Below, in pieces: positions 37,575-52,500 of a stretch of DNA of 64,000 nt. The notes under the pieces were generated by a model. It ran no database searches. It saw nothing but the letters and a program-made list of their open reading frames with translations, and had not been told where the DNA came from. Positions within the stretch are counted from its first letter, which is position 1; each line of letters starts with the position of its first letter. The DNA comes from Osedax fenrisi (lineage: Eukaryota > Annelida > Polychaeta > Sabellida > Siboglinidae): assembly GCA_964019155.1 (NCBI GenBank), contig OZ025241.1, forward strand, positions 53,234,808 to 53,298,807, in the 5' to 3' direction. The position numbers and the translations under genes were made by a program.

Positions 37575-39318
37575 TATATTGTATTAAAATGTAATTCAAA
37601 TATTTATTTATTTTATTATACAAATGTAGAAAATAGAATAAGAAAAAAATTCAAATAAATAGCAATAATAATTTTTATAAATATATAATTATAAATATAT
37701 ATATACATATATATATGTATACATACTTCCTATCCTTGCGCATGGGGTTCACATGGGTCTGGTTCTCGTCGTGGTAGCCTTCCCACCACGTGGGGTGACA
37801 GAGCTCCAGGTAACAGATGGTCTGAAGGTGGGGTTCAATACGAACCAGATGGGGGTAACGTTCCTGTATCTTGTAGGGTTGACGGAGCCCGTTCCAGGCC
37901 CAGTCTTCGTCTCGGAACCATCTCAGAGACTCCTGTGCAGGTGTATGTTTGGGGGTATAGGGGTATGCGGGGGTGTATGTTTGGGGGTATAGGGGTATGC
38001 GGGGGTGTAGGTGTGGGTGTAGGCCCTACACTATAGGGGTATGCGGGGGACCCACGCCGTCGGTGTAGGTGTGGTTATAGGTGTGGGTATAGGTTTAGAT
38101 TTAGGTTTAGGTTTAGGTGTGTATATAGCAATAGGTGTATAATTAAATCCCACATAAAAACATGCACGGTAATGTACAGTATTCAATTCTGCATACACAA
38201 TTCTGCGTACACTATTAACAATTATGGTTTTCTAGACTGATATTTACTGCAGAAAACCATCGAAAGGGTATTTAAAAAAAATATTTATTTAAAACCCTCT
38301 AAATGGTATTCTTAATTTCTACTGCAGAAAACTATATAAATGGTATTCTTAATTTCTACTGCAGAAAACCATATAAATGGTATTCTTAATTGCTACTGAC
38401 GAAAACCATATAAATGGTATTCTTAATTTCTACTGCAGAAAACCATATAAATGGTATTCTTAATTTCTACTGCAGAAAACCCTCTAAATGGTATTCTTAA
38501 TTTCTACTGCAGAAAACCCTCTAAATGGTATTCTTAATTTCTACTGTGGAAAACCATCTAAATGGTATTATTAATTTCTACTGTGGAAAACCCTCTAAAT
38601 GGTGTTCTTAATTTCTACTGCAGAAAACTATATAAATGGTATTCTTAATTTCTACTGCAGAAAACCATATAAATGGTATTCTTAATTGCTACTGACGAAA
38701 ACCATATAAATGGTATTCTTAATTTCTACTGCAGAAAACCATATAAATGGTATTCTTAATTTCTACTGCAGAAAACCCTCTAAATGGTATTCTTAATTTC
38801 TACTGCAGAAAACCATCTAAATGGTATTCTTAATTTCTACTGTGGAAAACCATCTAAATGGTATTCTTAAATCCGATAATAGAACACCCTTAATATGGTA
38901 TTCTAAAAATGTCACTGCAGAAAACCATCAAAAGGGTTCTATTATAAGCACACCTTAAATACCATTTATTTCACTGCAGAAAACCATTTACTTATTACAG
39001 TGTACAGTGGTTCATGCGGTAACGCAATGAGGAAGTAGGAAGGATTACCTATAGGTATATATATACAGATATCAAATGATGAATCAATCAGGGGTTGCAG
39101 CTAAATTAATTAATAAATGATTGATTGTATTAGTATTTTAAACATAACAAACTCGGTTAACTCGCGATATAGAGAGGCTGCGATAATCAGAGTTGACCAC
39201 GTGAATACCAAGTACCCATGGCAATGTGCACAAAGTGGACAATACTTATTTAACTAAGGCATGATCTATAGGTAACATATGTTTTCGCTAATTGTATATA
39301 TACATATATACGATATAG

Positions 39319-39354
<36 letters not shown>

Positions 39355-41630
39355 CTAATTAATATATTAATATATTAATGGCCATAGTTTATCATGTTAT
39401 TGTAACAAATACATGTGGGAACTAATAAGTTCAACTAGATATTCGGTAAATAGTAATCATATATGAGGTGTATAGTTGTGTGTGTGTATTTAGTAATGTA
39501 ATATATTACAACTGCAATAATGCATTGTTATAACACGCGATAAACATGTTATATAAATGAAATATGTATACGCACTTAGAATAATACGTATTATATAATG
39601 AGTATAATTGCATGTAAATCAAGCACTATAGTGAAAACAATACATATACACACATATACGAGGAACTTAATGTTTACTGGACTATACACAACACTAAACC
39701 AATGACATATAAACATCGAGGCATACACAGAAAAGGACTTAACCTTGACACGAATATATTCACTAACGACTTATATACACACGAGCGCACGTATTATAGA
39801 TTATAAATAGTTATTTCTCAGAAGTCACATAACCAAGCCACCAGTAGCCTATAGTTTAAACGCGCTTGTTTCAGAGATATCTCCGCGCTCTAGCGTCGTG
39901 GACATCGTGTCCTACGTCATCGCGGTCACGTGCTGCTGGTGTTGATGCGTCACGTGACGGCTGAGTTATCGATGAGTCACGGCGAATGAACGCCACGCAG
40001 CGGCGGCGGATTAGAATGTTAATGACACCGCTAACGAGCGCTCTCGGTATATATGATTGTTACGGCGGCCTCTCCTACATACACTATGTCTTCGCGTCGA
40101 TGTAGCGTTATTCGCATTATTATTTATTAACGATACATCACCAACAATGTTCGTCGAACGTCTTTAGAGACATTCGCGTTTTTATTTAACATAAAAAATG
40201 AGAATGCTATTTCACGTGTACACATACACACACGCATACATACATAGGTAATCAAGTGTCTCGTGACAACAATTATAATCACATAAACAATTAATAATAA
40301 TGCTGAGCTGTTTGTGAAATCTGTCGTAGAAATATCTGTCGATGTAGGCATATGTATGTCGATGTGTATCTCAAGATATGCATGTTGAATAATGTATGAA
40401 ACATCTGTAATATGTGTATCATTTATGTTATTTCATTACATATTATATATATATATATATATAAATATATACTCTTATATAGGTATATTATATACTCCTA
40501 TAGTAATATATTAATTATATTAATTATGTTACACTATACTATGTATTAGTGATAATACGTGATTAAATATATCTCATTAGTAATATTTCAAAGTTAAAAC
40601 ATTTGTGATCTTATCAATTTGACAGAAGTATATTTAAATATTGCATTGTTTTCACTTCCGATTACGTGTAGACGGATTTAAGTCATGAATGTGAAGTTAT
40701 GAATATGAAGTTATGCGTATTAGGTTCATTATCGTAAATTACACGGCTGTACTTCCGTTATCTAACTACGATATCTGGTGACCTAGATAATCGTGTACAC
40801 GTGTAGGAGAATACGAGTTTCACTCTATTCGGGTATGTAAGAGGTGTGATCACTACATGAAAGTAACATGATACGTGGTACGTGGCACGTGGCTGAAACT
40901 ATGTATATTATGTAATATATTAATATACAATATTTTTTTTTAATTAAAATTGTTTTTACTATACTGATATTCGTACACGTGACTTGTTACACGTGACTTG
41001 TTACACGTGACTTGGTACACGTGACTTGTTACACATGACTTGGTACATGTGACGTGTTGGACATGAATTCATTGACTATACACGTCCCTTTAATTATATG
41101 TAACCTCGTGGTATTACCAAATATGGTGGGAAAGAAAGAAAGAGATGTCACCTAGAAGAAATCGCGTTATTCGATACGCCTCCGACATTATGGGATATGT
41201 GTATCGGAAATAAACATACATAGTATCATAGTAAAATCTTGTATCCCTCACTTAATTTTAAAATGTAAATAATAGATATGAATTATATTGTTGATTTGAA
41301 CAACATTAACTTGTCATTACACTAGCCGTATATGTGTAATATAATGTACAGTTTTAAAATGTTAATTATATTTATGATACGAATAAGGGTGTGATACATT
41401 AAATAAATACATTGATTAATAGATTATATACGAATTTAAAAACTTGGAATAATATTTTTTTTACATTTTAATTATAATTTAGTAATTACCATAACATTAC
41501 TATACTCATTTTAAAGATTGATAACATTGCCCTCTATAGGGCATTTATGTGAACATATAGTGTTACCTATAGGATACTCATAATTACGTTGAGAATTCTA
41601 TAGAATCTATACTCTAGATAGGGAGTGCTA

Positions 41631-41664
<34 letters not shown>

Positions 41665-41830
41665 CCGGCAATATATTTGTTAACAGCACTATATAATACA
41701 TGTTACAGTAATGTGTTCATGTTTGTTTATTTATATATATATATATATTATTATTATTATTATTATTATTTATTTGAGTCAGACATAAACAGTCCATAGA
41801 TAAACAAAACAAAAAAAAAATTAAATACAA

Positions 41831-41876
<46 letters not shown>

Positions 41877-42175
41877 ATATTTATATATATATATATGTAT
41901 CTTTATATAATACCCTTTAACTTATTTTTCGAGTATCTAAAATATGCAGATGTTAACTGAGTGTGAATCTAAATATAGCATTACCGTTCATTAACAATAG
42001 AGCTCTACATATGTCTATACACGTGTGGAATAGATATGTGTATTTATAGGTTATTTATAATTGATGTTAGATTTAAAGCCCTAATCGATAAGCTAAATAG
42101 AAATAAAGATGAAGTGGAATGACTGCCCTATATGTAGATTATGATACATTATAGGTATGCCCTATCTAGAGTATC

Positions 42176-42212
<37 letters not shown>

Positions 42213-42526
42213 TTAATTGATCACGTGAGAATCCTGCTTTTCATACAATCTATTTATAGGTATGCGGTAATAGATATTGATTATTCAATTTAGTGTTTTA
42301 ATTTAATGATTAGCATGTCACAAAAAATGTAAGTGCGTATATTAAGTATGCGTATTAAGATGACCATATAAGGAATGAGAATGTAATGTTCTACGCACGA
42401 ATATGTGAGCAACGAATAATGTGCATGCGAAGGCATGCGTATGAGAGCGTATGTGTATATAGTATATATTATATACATACAACCATGTATTTTATTTAAT
42501 CAATTTATTATTCAATATATATGTAA

Positions 42527-42566
<40 letters not shown>

Positions 42567-43574
42567 CGTCGAATTCAGATATATAATATGTATATTAACT
42601 GTATATAGTTAATAAATATTAACTAATTTTATAATAATCAAATCGTATATAAATAATAATGTATATTATATTATAATATGTCTATCCCCAATACATATTA
42701 CACATATTATGAGTCACGTATTATGACACATGAGACTGGAGAGGTGCGTGTGATCGTTATATTCACTGTATACATATACAGGTATACATATACAGGTATA
42801 CGTGTGTACTTAGGCTACTGTCGTGAAACAAGCGGAGTAATGTGTAGTGAATGTAATACATCAATACACGTAGGTATACCTATAATACATATTGTGTACG
42901 TTTTAACAAATGAAATATACCATTTTCACATATGTCCGACTTACCTACTATAGTGTTTATGTATAGATACTTCATACCGTGTATACACTCTATGATGTAA
43001 CATATACATAACGTATACGTTATGTATATGTTACATCATAGAGCAGTGGTTCTCAACCTTTTTCATAATGACAATTTTTTTTGATAATTATTAAATTAAA
43101 AATATACCATGACACAATGACAAATTTTGTTTTGTTATTATCAAACTTTAGTCATAAATGAATAATATAAACTGGTTGGGAACCACTGTCATAGAGTATC
43201 ACTTTTAAACTATATATTAAATACAGTGTACATTATACAGTATATACCATGTACATTTTATACTTATAATTGTGTATGGTATAGTATACAATACAGTGTC
43301 ACTGTACTGATGTTATAATAAGTATCAGTATCAGGTATCTATTGCTACCTAGGGGCACCTATATTAGCTATAGGTATACCAATACTACCCTTATTCATAA
43401 TACACTCTATAATGCTACTTGCAGTGGTCATTTCTTAAGGTTAGACTCGGTGATACATACAACAATTATTTAATAATAATGGTAATTATCCCCCCCGCCT
43501 ATGTTTACAACAAACAAATATGTATGTTACGTAAGTACACTAACACTAACACTAGTATATTCATAACATTATTG

Positions 43575-43608
<34 letters not shown>

Positions 43609-44515
43609 TAATATTATATTAAATAAATATAGTATAGGCTCAAATATGTTTCTAAAGATACTTCGCAAAACTTTTGATAAGCTACTATATACATATATAT
43701 ATATATATAATATGATATAATAAAATATAATCATAGTTAAACAAATCTATACATTTATTATACTTCATAATTGATACACTCTAGTTTATATATATATATA
43801 TATATATATATTTCTCAATTGCGTCCATCAAACTATTTCAAATATAATTATACATATTTAATTTTATTATAATGTATTTAAAATATTAGCATATAATAAT
43901 GCTTTATATATATGTTTAAAGTGTTGTACAAAAAGCAGTGTACATAGTATACTAATGAATATATTAGCTACAGTGTCACGTTTGCAGATTATTGATACTG
44001 ATACACACACAATACTAATATAGTAACACACAATGATCAGCAATAACATGGCAGTATGCCAAAGTATGTGTCCATATTGAATTAACTGTTACCTCCCGTT
44101 CATTATTACGCAATAGTGACTACCTATTATGTAATAGTGACCACCTATTACGTAATAGTGACCACCTATTACGTAATAGTGATCACCTATTGCGTAATAG
44201 TGATCACGTGTACAGTGTACACGGCTAACATACACAACATACATTACATAAATACACATAATTATAATAGTAATAGTATTATCAAAGATTTTGCGAAGCC
44301 TTAGAAAAATAGTTTTCTACTTATAATAGTATTCTACTATAGTATACTATTGTATATATAATAATATATAGTTTATTAGACAAACAAACAAAAAATAAAT
44401 AAACAAAAATAAGGAAGAAAATATTGATATGAATCGATACCCAAATCGACATGGTACAAAAATTAACATTGTGTTTTAACATTTAATAACAAAACGCATT
44501 GGTTTATACATGACG

Positions 44516-44566
<51 letters not shown>

Positions 44567-45162
44567 TATAATATACTATAGTAAACTCACAAAATGAGAA
44601 AGGATTACACTGCAAATTTCTAGTAATACGGTATCACCACCTGTAATGTACTCACTGCACACCGTGTTTAGTGCCTTCACCTACCTCATTGCCACCACTA
44701 TTCATACTATAGTATACGTGGATAGTTCCTCACAATACAACTATCATGTCTACTTATACTGATAACAAGTATTGCTATAGCAGGTTATTGTAGTACATCC
44801 TATAGGATGTACTACAATAACCTGCTATAGCACCCTATAGGGTGAATAGGTTCGAGTTACTGTATCGCCCGAGATGCCATACCGCAACTCCTAGTGACTA
44901 TACTTTCTGCTATGTTTAATAAGGGTTAACCCTTCGTTATACACTTCAAGACTACTGGTATACATGGTGTCCGATTGGGTATATGATAGCTTAATGTTTC
45001 TATCGATAACGTTGAATTCAATCTCTATTCGGTAATGCAAACATTGTTATCATACAAATGCAAATGCATATATACATCCTTTTATTTTTAATTATAATAT
45101 AATTTATACCTTAAATATTATAATAATTTATATCTATTTTGTAACTTATTAATTCACTATTG

Positions 45163-45207
<45 letters not shown>

Positions 45208-48200
45208 GTTTGTTATTTATAGTGTATTACTTTAAAATTATTACCAATAGAAGTAAGTTAACATTACAAATAAATCCATTAATAATTAAATATACTTAAA
45301 TAATGTAACTCAACTAAATGGTTTATTAACTTATATAAATTAGTAATATCTCCCTGGTGATATATAATAATAAATATATATATATATTTATATGCAAAAT
45401 AATTAAAAATTTTAATCAAATCTATTCATAAAACATATTATTTATTATTAAATATATGGTGGAGTACAGTATGTATACCATAGTTCACCGGCAAACAAGT
45501 TCACAGTAAACGCGTTTATTCTAGGTGTGAATTTCTCATGACATTAAAATGACTAAAATAATCTATTCGTATGAAAAAATGAATTAATCTTATTTACACA
45601 GTGCTAATAAGTACTATAGTATACATATATTATGTGGTATACCACTCTCAGTGCTGTTGTATGCCTCAACACACATACACATGTGTATCTGTATGTATAT
45701 ATATATATATGGGTTAGATAGTATTAAGAAAGATTTTTCTAATGATTCTAAAGATTTCTTCACAAAATCTTTGGTATTACTCTTTCATCTGTTTATTGAA
45801 TCGGAAGTGTATAGGCAAATAGTTGGTAAATAGTAGATAGGTATTATACATTATAATTATAATTTATAATAGTCATTATTATTATATATGCTAAATAATT
45901 ATATGTGTGTGTATGTGTGTATGTGTGTGTATGTGTGTGAAAGTTGTACTATTACCAATGATATAAGAAATTCTTTCTTTATATTGATGACAATAATCAT
46001 AATATATTACATGTGAACTTTTTTACTAAACGGCTAATATGTGTATTATAGTATATTATGTACACATATCTATGTATATATATATTAACTATATATCTAT
46101 TATCAAAGTAAACAAGTATAATACATATAGAAATGTCATATACCATTTTAAATAAAACTAATATCATTGGAAATTATATTAATGTATAGGAAGAATCCTA
46201 TAAGAAGAAATATATTTTATTTTTTCATTTATTATTTATTATAACATTATTATTTTATGTGATTTTGTATGTATATGTGTTTATATATATACACTTATGT
46301 ATGTATAATTTTATTTATATATATAAATATAAATTGAATAATTTATTATAGCATATATTTAAAACAAGTGAAATTTGTCTATAGTGTCAAATATGAAAGT
46401 AATGTTTTTATGACTTTTATATAATAGTATAGAATGTGAAGAATTTCAAATGTCATGTTATTGAATTGTAAAAATGTAAGTGCCAAAAAAAGTTATATTT
46501 AGCGGAGGTACATGGTTATTATGAAGACCCTCATATAAATGTATATATATATATCAAATATGTTTAATCATTATTACAAATGTTTTTATTGGATACAATA
46601 TAATTTATTAATTGTTATCACTATGTATTATTATTGAATAGGTTGGGCTTAGTTATATTTAAACACATTGCATATTTGTGCATTTTTAGATTATATCACA
46701 TACTACTCCTAACCCTCCAGTATACGTACAAATGCTTACACACTGTACAATGTACACTGTACAGTATGTACTACTCTACAAGTTACATATCTCTGTGTTC
46801 ACTTCATCACTGTTCTATTGTTTACCAGTAACCCCTGGTTACTAGACTGTAGAAGATCTGATGGTAGAGTAACCCTATATAGTTAATTGTAATACACACA
46901 GCTAGAGCCACTGTAATACAATTGCAATAACAGTAATTGTAAACTACCTGTGAATTGTTTCAACAAACAATGCGATTCAAATAAATATATTATATTAAGT
47001 TAACATTTCACATACTATCTGGGGAGCATTTCTGTATAACACATGTTGTAGATTTTCAACATAGCTAGCATATGATGTATGACTTCTCGTAAATTAACAC
47101 TGTAATGCACTCTTTGTATTACATAGATAGACATACAATGAAACCATTACCATTGTATTATAGGCAATGTAATTGTAATTAATATTATCATTATTATTAT
47201 TTATTTATCATTCAGACTTTAATCGTGATTGTTTGTTTCACCTTAGTACCAGTTCACCTCCATTAGCTGGGCATTATCTCTATTTATAACAGAAACAATA
47301 TCGTCATCGTCATCTTCACAAGTGTGTGATCATAAACAGATAAACATGTTTATACACTTTAATGTTAACTCCATTAAACAATTTATTTTTTATAAAATGT
47401 TCATCAATTTAAGTAATTATTAGAATTAGGCTATTCAAATGTTATCATTCATTTTAGTATTTCAACATCCCAATAATAATAAAAGGTATTTTTAAAAAGC
47501 ATTATTATTTAATTATTAATATTATCATTATTAACATTATTAGTATTGGTTAAAATGGCATTTAATTATATTCTTTTTAATGTATCCCTTATTTAGTACA
47601 TTTGAGGAAAGCTTGTGTGTATGTTCGTGTACAAGTTCATGTACACACTCTTCTTCGTGTACATAATCACCTCATGTACATACATACACTATGTATGTTA
47701 TACATGTACATACATAGTATGTATGTACATGTATATGTATGTATATGTGATTATGTATTACATACACATGTACACACTCACATGTACACACATACACATG
47801 TACATATAGAAATGTAGTAGTATATCTAACGTGGAAATGTTTCCAATAGGGAGCCCCTTTCTTTCCTAGCATGACTCCAAAGTTAATGGTGTCTGGAAAC
47901 GGGGCATTCCAGTACGTCCAATCGTAGCTGCCCATTGCATCATATGACCGCATCTCTTTACTGTTATATCATTAATTATAGTAAATATATATATATATAT
48001 ATACCCAAATATGAAAATATATCTATAATTATATGTGTATATATATATATAAATTATATTATAAATATATACATGAACATAATGTTTATAATTTATTTTT
48101 TTTTTAATTTTAAATATGTAGGTGATGATAATGATGATACTGCTAATAAAGATGATGGCGATAATGATGATGATGGTGATGGTGATGATAATGATGATGA

Positions 48201-48418
48201 TGATAATTATTTTAAATATACTCTATATAAAGTTACTATGTAAACACATGAGTCATAGATATAAATGATATGAAGATACTAATAGGTGATTCATATATTA
48301 TGTTATTTATTTATGTGAAAATATCAACATTCAGATATTTCATAGGTGACTCATGTTATTGATTATAGGTGGATTGTTTTTTTATTATCTGTGAATCATG
48401 GTCATATTTAGTGGAATT

Positions 48419-48468
<50 letters not shown>

Positions 48469-48797
48469 TTTATATACACACACAGGTATACATTTATGTA
48501 TTATAATTTATATATTGCATAGATATGTATAACTTATTTCTATAATTATAAAATATTAACTATGTTAATTAATTATATACATTTTAACATTAATGATAAC
48601 AAATTTAAAGATGTTATCAAAAATATTTTATTAAGCATTCAATATTATAATAGATATTTATCTCTATGTTTATATATTGTTTATAGTATACATATTTACA
48701 TTTAAAAATTAGATAACATTAATAGTAATCCATCAACCTAATAACAATTTACTAAATATTATATATATATGTTATTATTTATAATAATAATAAATAA

Positions 48798-48836
<39 letters not shown>

Positions 48837-49505
48837 TTATTATATACTAATTTCTAACGTCAGTTTTTGAACAAATACAGCATCGGTATCAATGTATATT
48901 CCACCATATTTCATCATAAAATCTACTCTCCAAATGTCAGTCACATGAGAGATAACTTTCACTTTTGTTCCAAATACAGTTCCTGGACTTTAAATGTGTT
49001 AATAATTAGTTTATAATACACATATAATATTTCCTTATTTATAATTATTAATTAAATACATCATTATATTTAGTTAATAATAAGTTAACATTTGCAGATA
49101 TTTAAAATCTAAGAAATGTCATAAATTAATCTGAATTAACATCAATATAATAAATATAAACTAATACCAAAGATTTACCGAACCTTAGCAAATATTTGCA
49201 AATAATTCCCATAGTAATTGACTGGTAATAAATAAATGTATAATTATATCTTTATAATTATAATATTAATTATTAATAATAAAGATTTTTCGAAGCATCA
49301 TAGAAAAATCGTTGTAATTAATATAATTATAATTTTAATTAGTATTATTAATGGGATATAAACTATATAGTATATATATATATATATATATATATATAAT
49401 GGCATTACTATATATTCTCACTAGTTAAATTATGGGCGCAGTTATATGCATTCTATAGATTAAATATAAATGTATTTAAAAAATCATTAATTAATATTTA
49501 TATAA

Positions 49506-49554
<49 letters not shown>

Positions 49555-52500
49555 CTTCTCATATTGACATACACTAGAAAATCCTTCATGGCAATATGTT
49601 ATGGTAATCAAAGACATTATATTGTGTAATTCTAATGTCTATAGTTACATATTATAGCTTTGTACCCTCTTTGTAAGTATACCCTTATGGATTAATATAA
49701 ATATATCTATTATAGGAAATTTTAATATTTGATATAATTAATAAAATATAAAACCATATATAAAACGCTATGCTCTATTAAACTATACAATTGTAATTAT
49801 AAGATTCTAGAAATCAAAATATATTATAGTATATATAATATGTGTGGTATGTACATGTTATATATGTATAGTATACTATTGTATACTTTGATATATCTAA
49901 TGCAATTTCATTTTCATGTGAGGTTTTTAATAATTTTTAAGAATAAACAGGTGGGTCGGTAATTGGATACATTTGCCTAATACCGACCCCCTTCTCTTAT
50001 TACCGACCCCTACAATAATCGTGGTAAAAATAATTGTAGTATTATAATATCCAATAAAAATAGTAGACATACATAAATATAATTAATTATAACATTCACG
50101 CAATTTATTTTTTATTGAATTTATGTTTTAATAGTAATATTAAATTTAAATTTAAACGTTATAATAATTATATTAAAACAGTGTATATTATTATTTAATA
50201 TTTATTTATTAATCAGTATGTATATAATCAACTGGAATCGTGAATCCTAAACGAACTTACGACATATTTAAAGTAAATTACAGATCTATTTTGATTGGAT
50301 ATTATAAATCACATGGGTTCGGTATTAGAGTAATTTGGGGTGTCGGTAATAGGATAATTATATGGGTTGCTATAATTAAGATATATTGGTTGATAGTTAT
50401 TCAAATTAAACTATTTATATAATTGTTATAAACATTTTATTGATCTACAATAATATGTGCACTATTAAGTTTTCTTTTAATTAATAGGGTATTTACAATG
50501 ATTAAAAAAAAGTATTTTTATTCAAATATTTAAAAAGTAATAACATAATATTACATTTCACCGAATAACAATTATAGGATTGAGTATTTTTTTTAAACAA
50601 AATACATATTCATATTTACCATTAAATACTAACAGTTCATGTATATATAATGTATTGATGTATCTTATTGTAATGAGATACGAAAGGGGTTCGGTATTAG
50701 GAGGGGGTCGGTAAACGGATACTTTCCCCTAATTACTAATGTATTATATTATTATATTAACTATTATATATTATTAGTAATTATATAATATTACTACTAT
50801 AATATACTATATAATAATTATATAGTAAAGCACCATATATAGAAATACACTGTATAATATTATGGGTAAATTATCAATATATTTGTATAATTAAAAACTA
50901 AAACGTAATTTTCTCTGTATAATCAAAGAGCTTTGGTATAATTATATTTAATATAAATATATATATGTAGGTACATATGTACCCTACAAGTACGCCTAAA
51001 TCCTATATTTGCCAAATGTACACTGAATGTGCACTGACTGAAATTGGAGATATTGATCACACTCAGAAAATATATTTAATAATTAATTAATTATTGATTT
51101 ATATTATAATACAAAATATTAAAACATGAATATTTTATATATGTTAAAATTACATAATTATAATACAACTGCATAGGTAATAGATAATAGTTAGCTATAG
51201 CTGTATATGTACTTCTTATTATAATTGCACGATGGTTTTTACACTCGAGGGCGCCACTTTAACGATATTTACCGGCTAGTAACCGAACTATGGCCTACAT
51301 CTGTTATTACGTAACACATCGCTAACTTTTCGCGGTAGATAGTTTTCACCTGAGGCAGCCGATGTATACTTTTCCAGTATTGACCGGTAGGGTGCGCGTC
51401 TCCGTGAATGTAAACAACGTCCACTTCCGCCACGTAGACCAATGACAGCACGCATAAGTAGAACAGGAAGTCCATTGGTCCTCCGCCCAACCAGACCACG
51501 TGGGCGATATTAGGAACCAGGTCTTCTCTACTTATTCTCTGCGTTACTTTGAATCAGATAGAAAGTTAATAATGCCATAGCAATATGGAAATTAAATTAT
51601 CAACTAAAATGTTAATCATAATTATATTTATAATACAATTAGAAATCATGTTGAATAATTGCTCAATATTGAATATATATAAATTGAATATTGATTAAAT
51701 ATTGTATTCAATATTACAATTTTATTATTATTAAATTTAAGTTTTAAATCTAACTTAAATGGAATTATATAATATATTGTAATATACGAGTTAATACTTC
51801 CATGTTACTATACTACTTACTACGCTAATATACTAATATTTATTTTAATATTTTATTTTATATCTAAAATATAATAGCTAATTAATATCTAGAATATTCT
51901 TTTAGTTAATATTTTTTATATTTATGTTATTCTTAATTACTAGAATACTCTTTTAGTAAAGAGTTTTTATATTTATTAATATCTAGAATACTATTTTACA
52001 AAAGAGTTTTCTATTGCTTAATTCTCGAAAAGAGTTATAATACATGGGCAATCGGAAAACTCTTTTTCGGTAGTATAGCAAACTATTTTTTTCTAACAGT
52101 GAATGGTTAATTAAGAAAAATCGTTATTAATACTCTATTACTGATAACTTCGTATGTATATTGACCAATTATATAATCTCAAAATCACGTATACATGTCA
52201 ATAAAAATACCCCTCCTTCCACTAAATAGCATCAGGTTTAGAATACTATAAAAGCCATGTATTATGTGATAATACCTACAGGGAGGTAATGTACTCGCTG
52301 ATAATACTTACCGACACTTGAAGACTCGTACACTGTATTACGAATGGAGCGAGCGATATTAGAGTCACGTGTCCACACGTCTTTGGGGTACATGGACTTC
52401 GCCGAAGTGTCCAGGTGGAAACATATCGGAGTGTTCGATATCTGGTATTTAGTTCACGTTATATTATGCAATATCGACATCAACATTATATAATATATCA

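Noticed and set aside
38093..38118. Interstitial telomere (TTTAGG)n
   Set aside because: Only about four degenerate steps, merging with a GGTGTAGG repeat. Not a telomeric array.
38260..38880. CRISPR-like array of 37-bp repeats
   Set aside because: The units are contiguous with no unique spacers and the DNA is from an animal nucleus. It is a minisatellite.
47935..48243. Aspartate-rich frame on plus
   Set aside because: It reads a (GAT)n-like microsatellite in GT32 intron 4 and starts inside exon 5 on the opposite strand.
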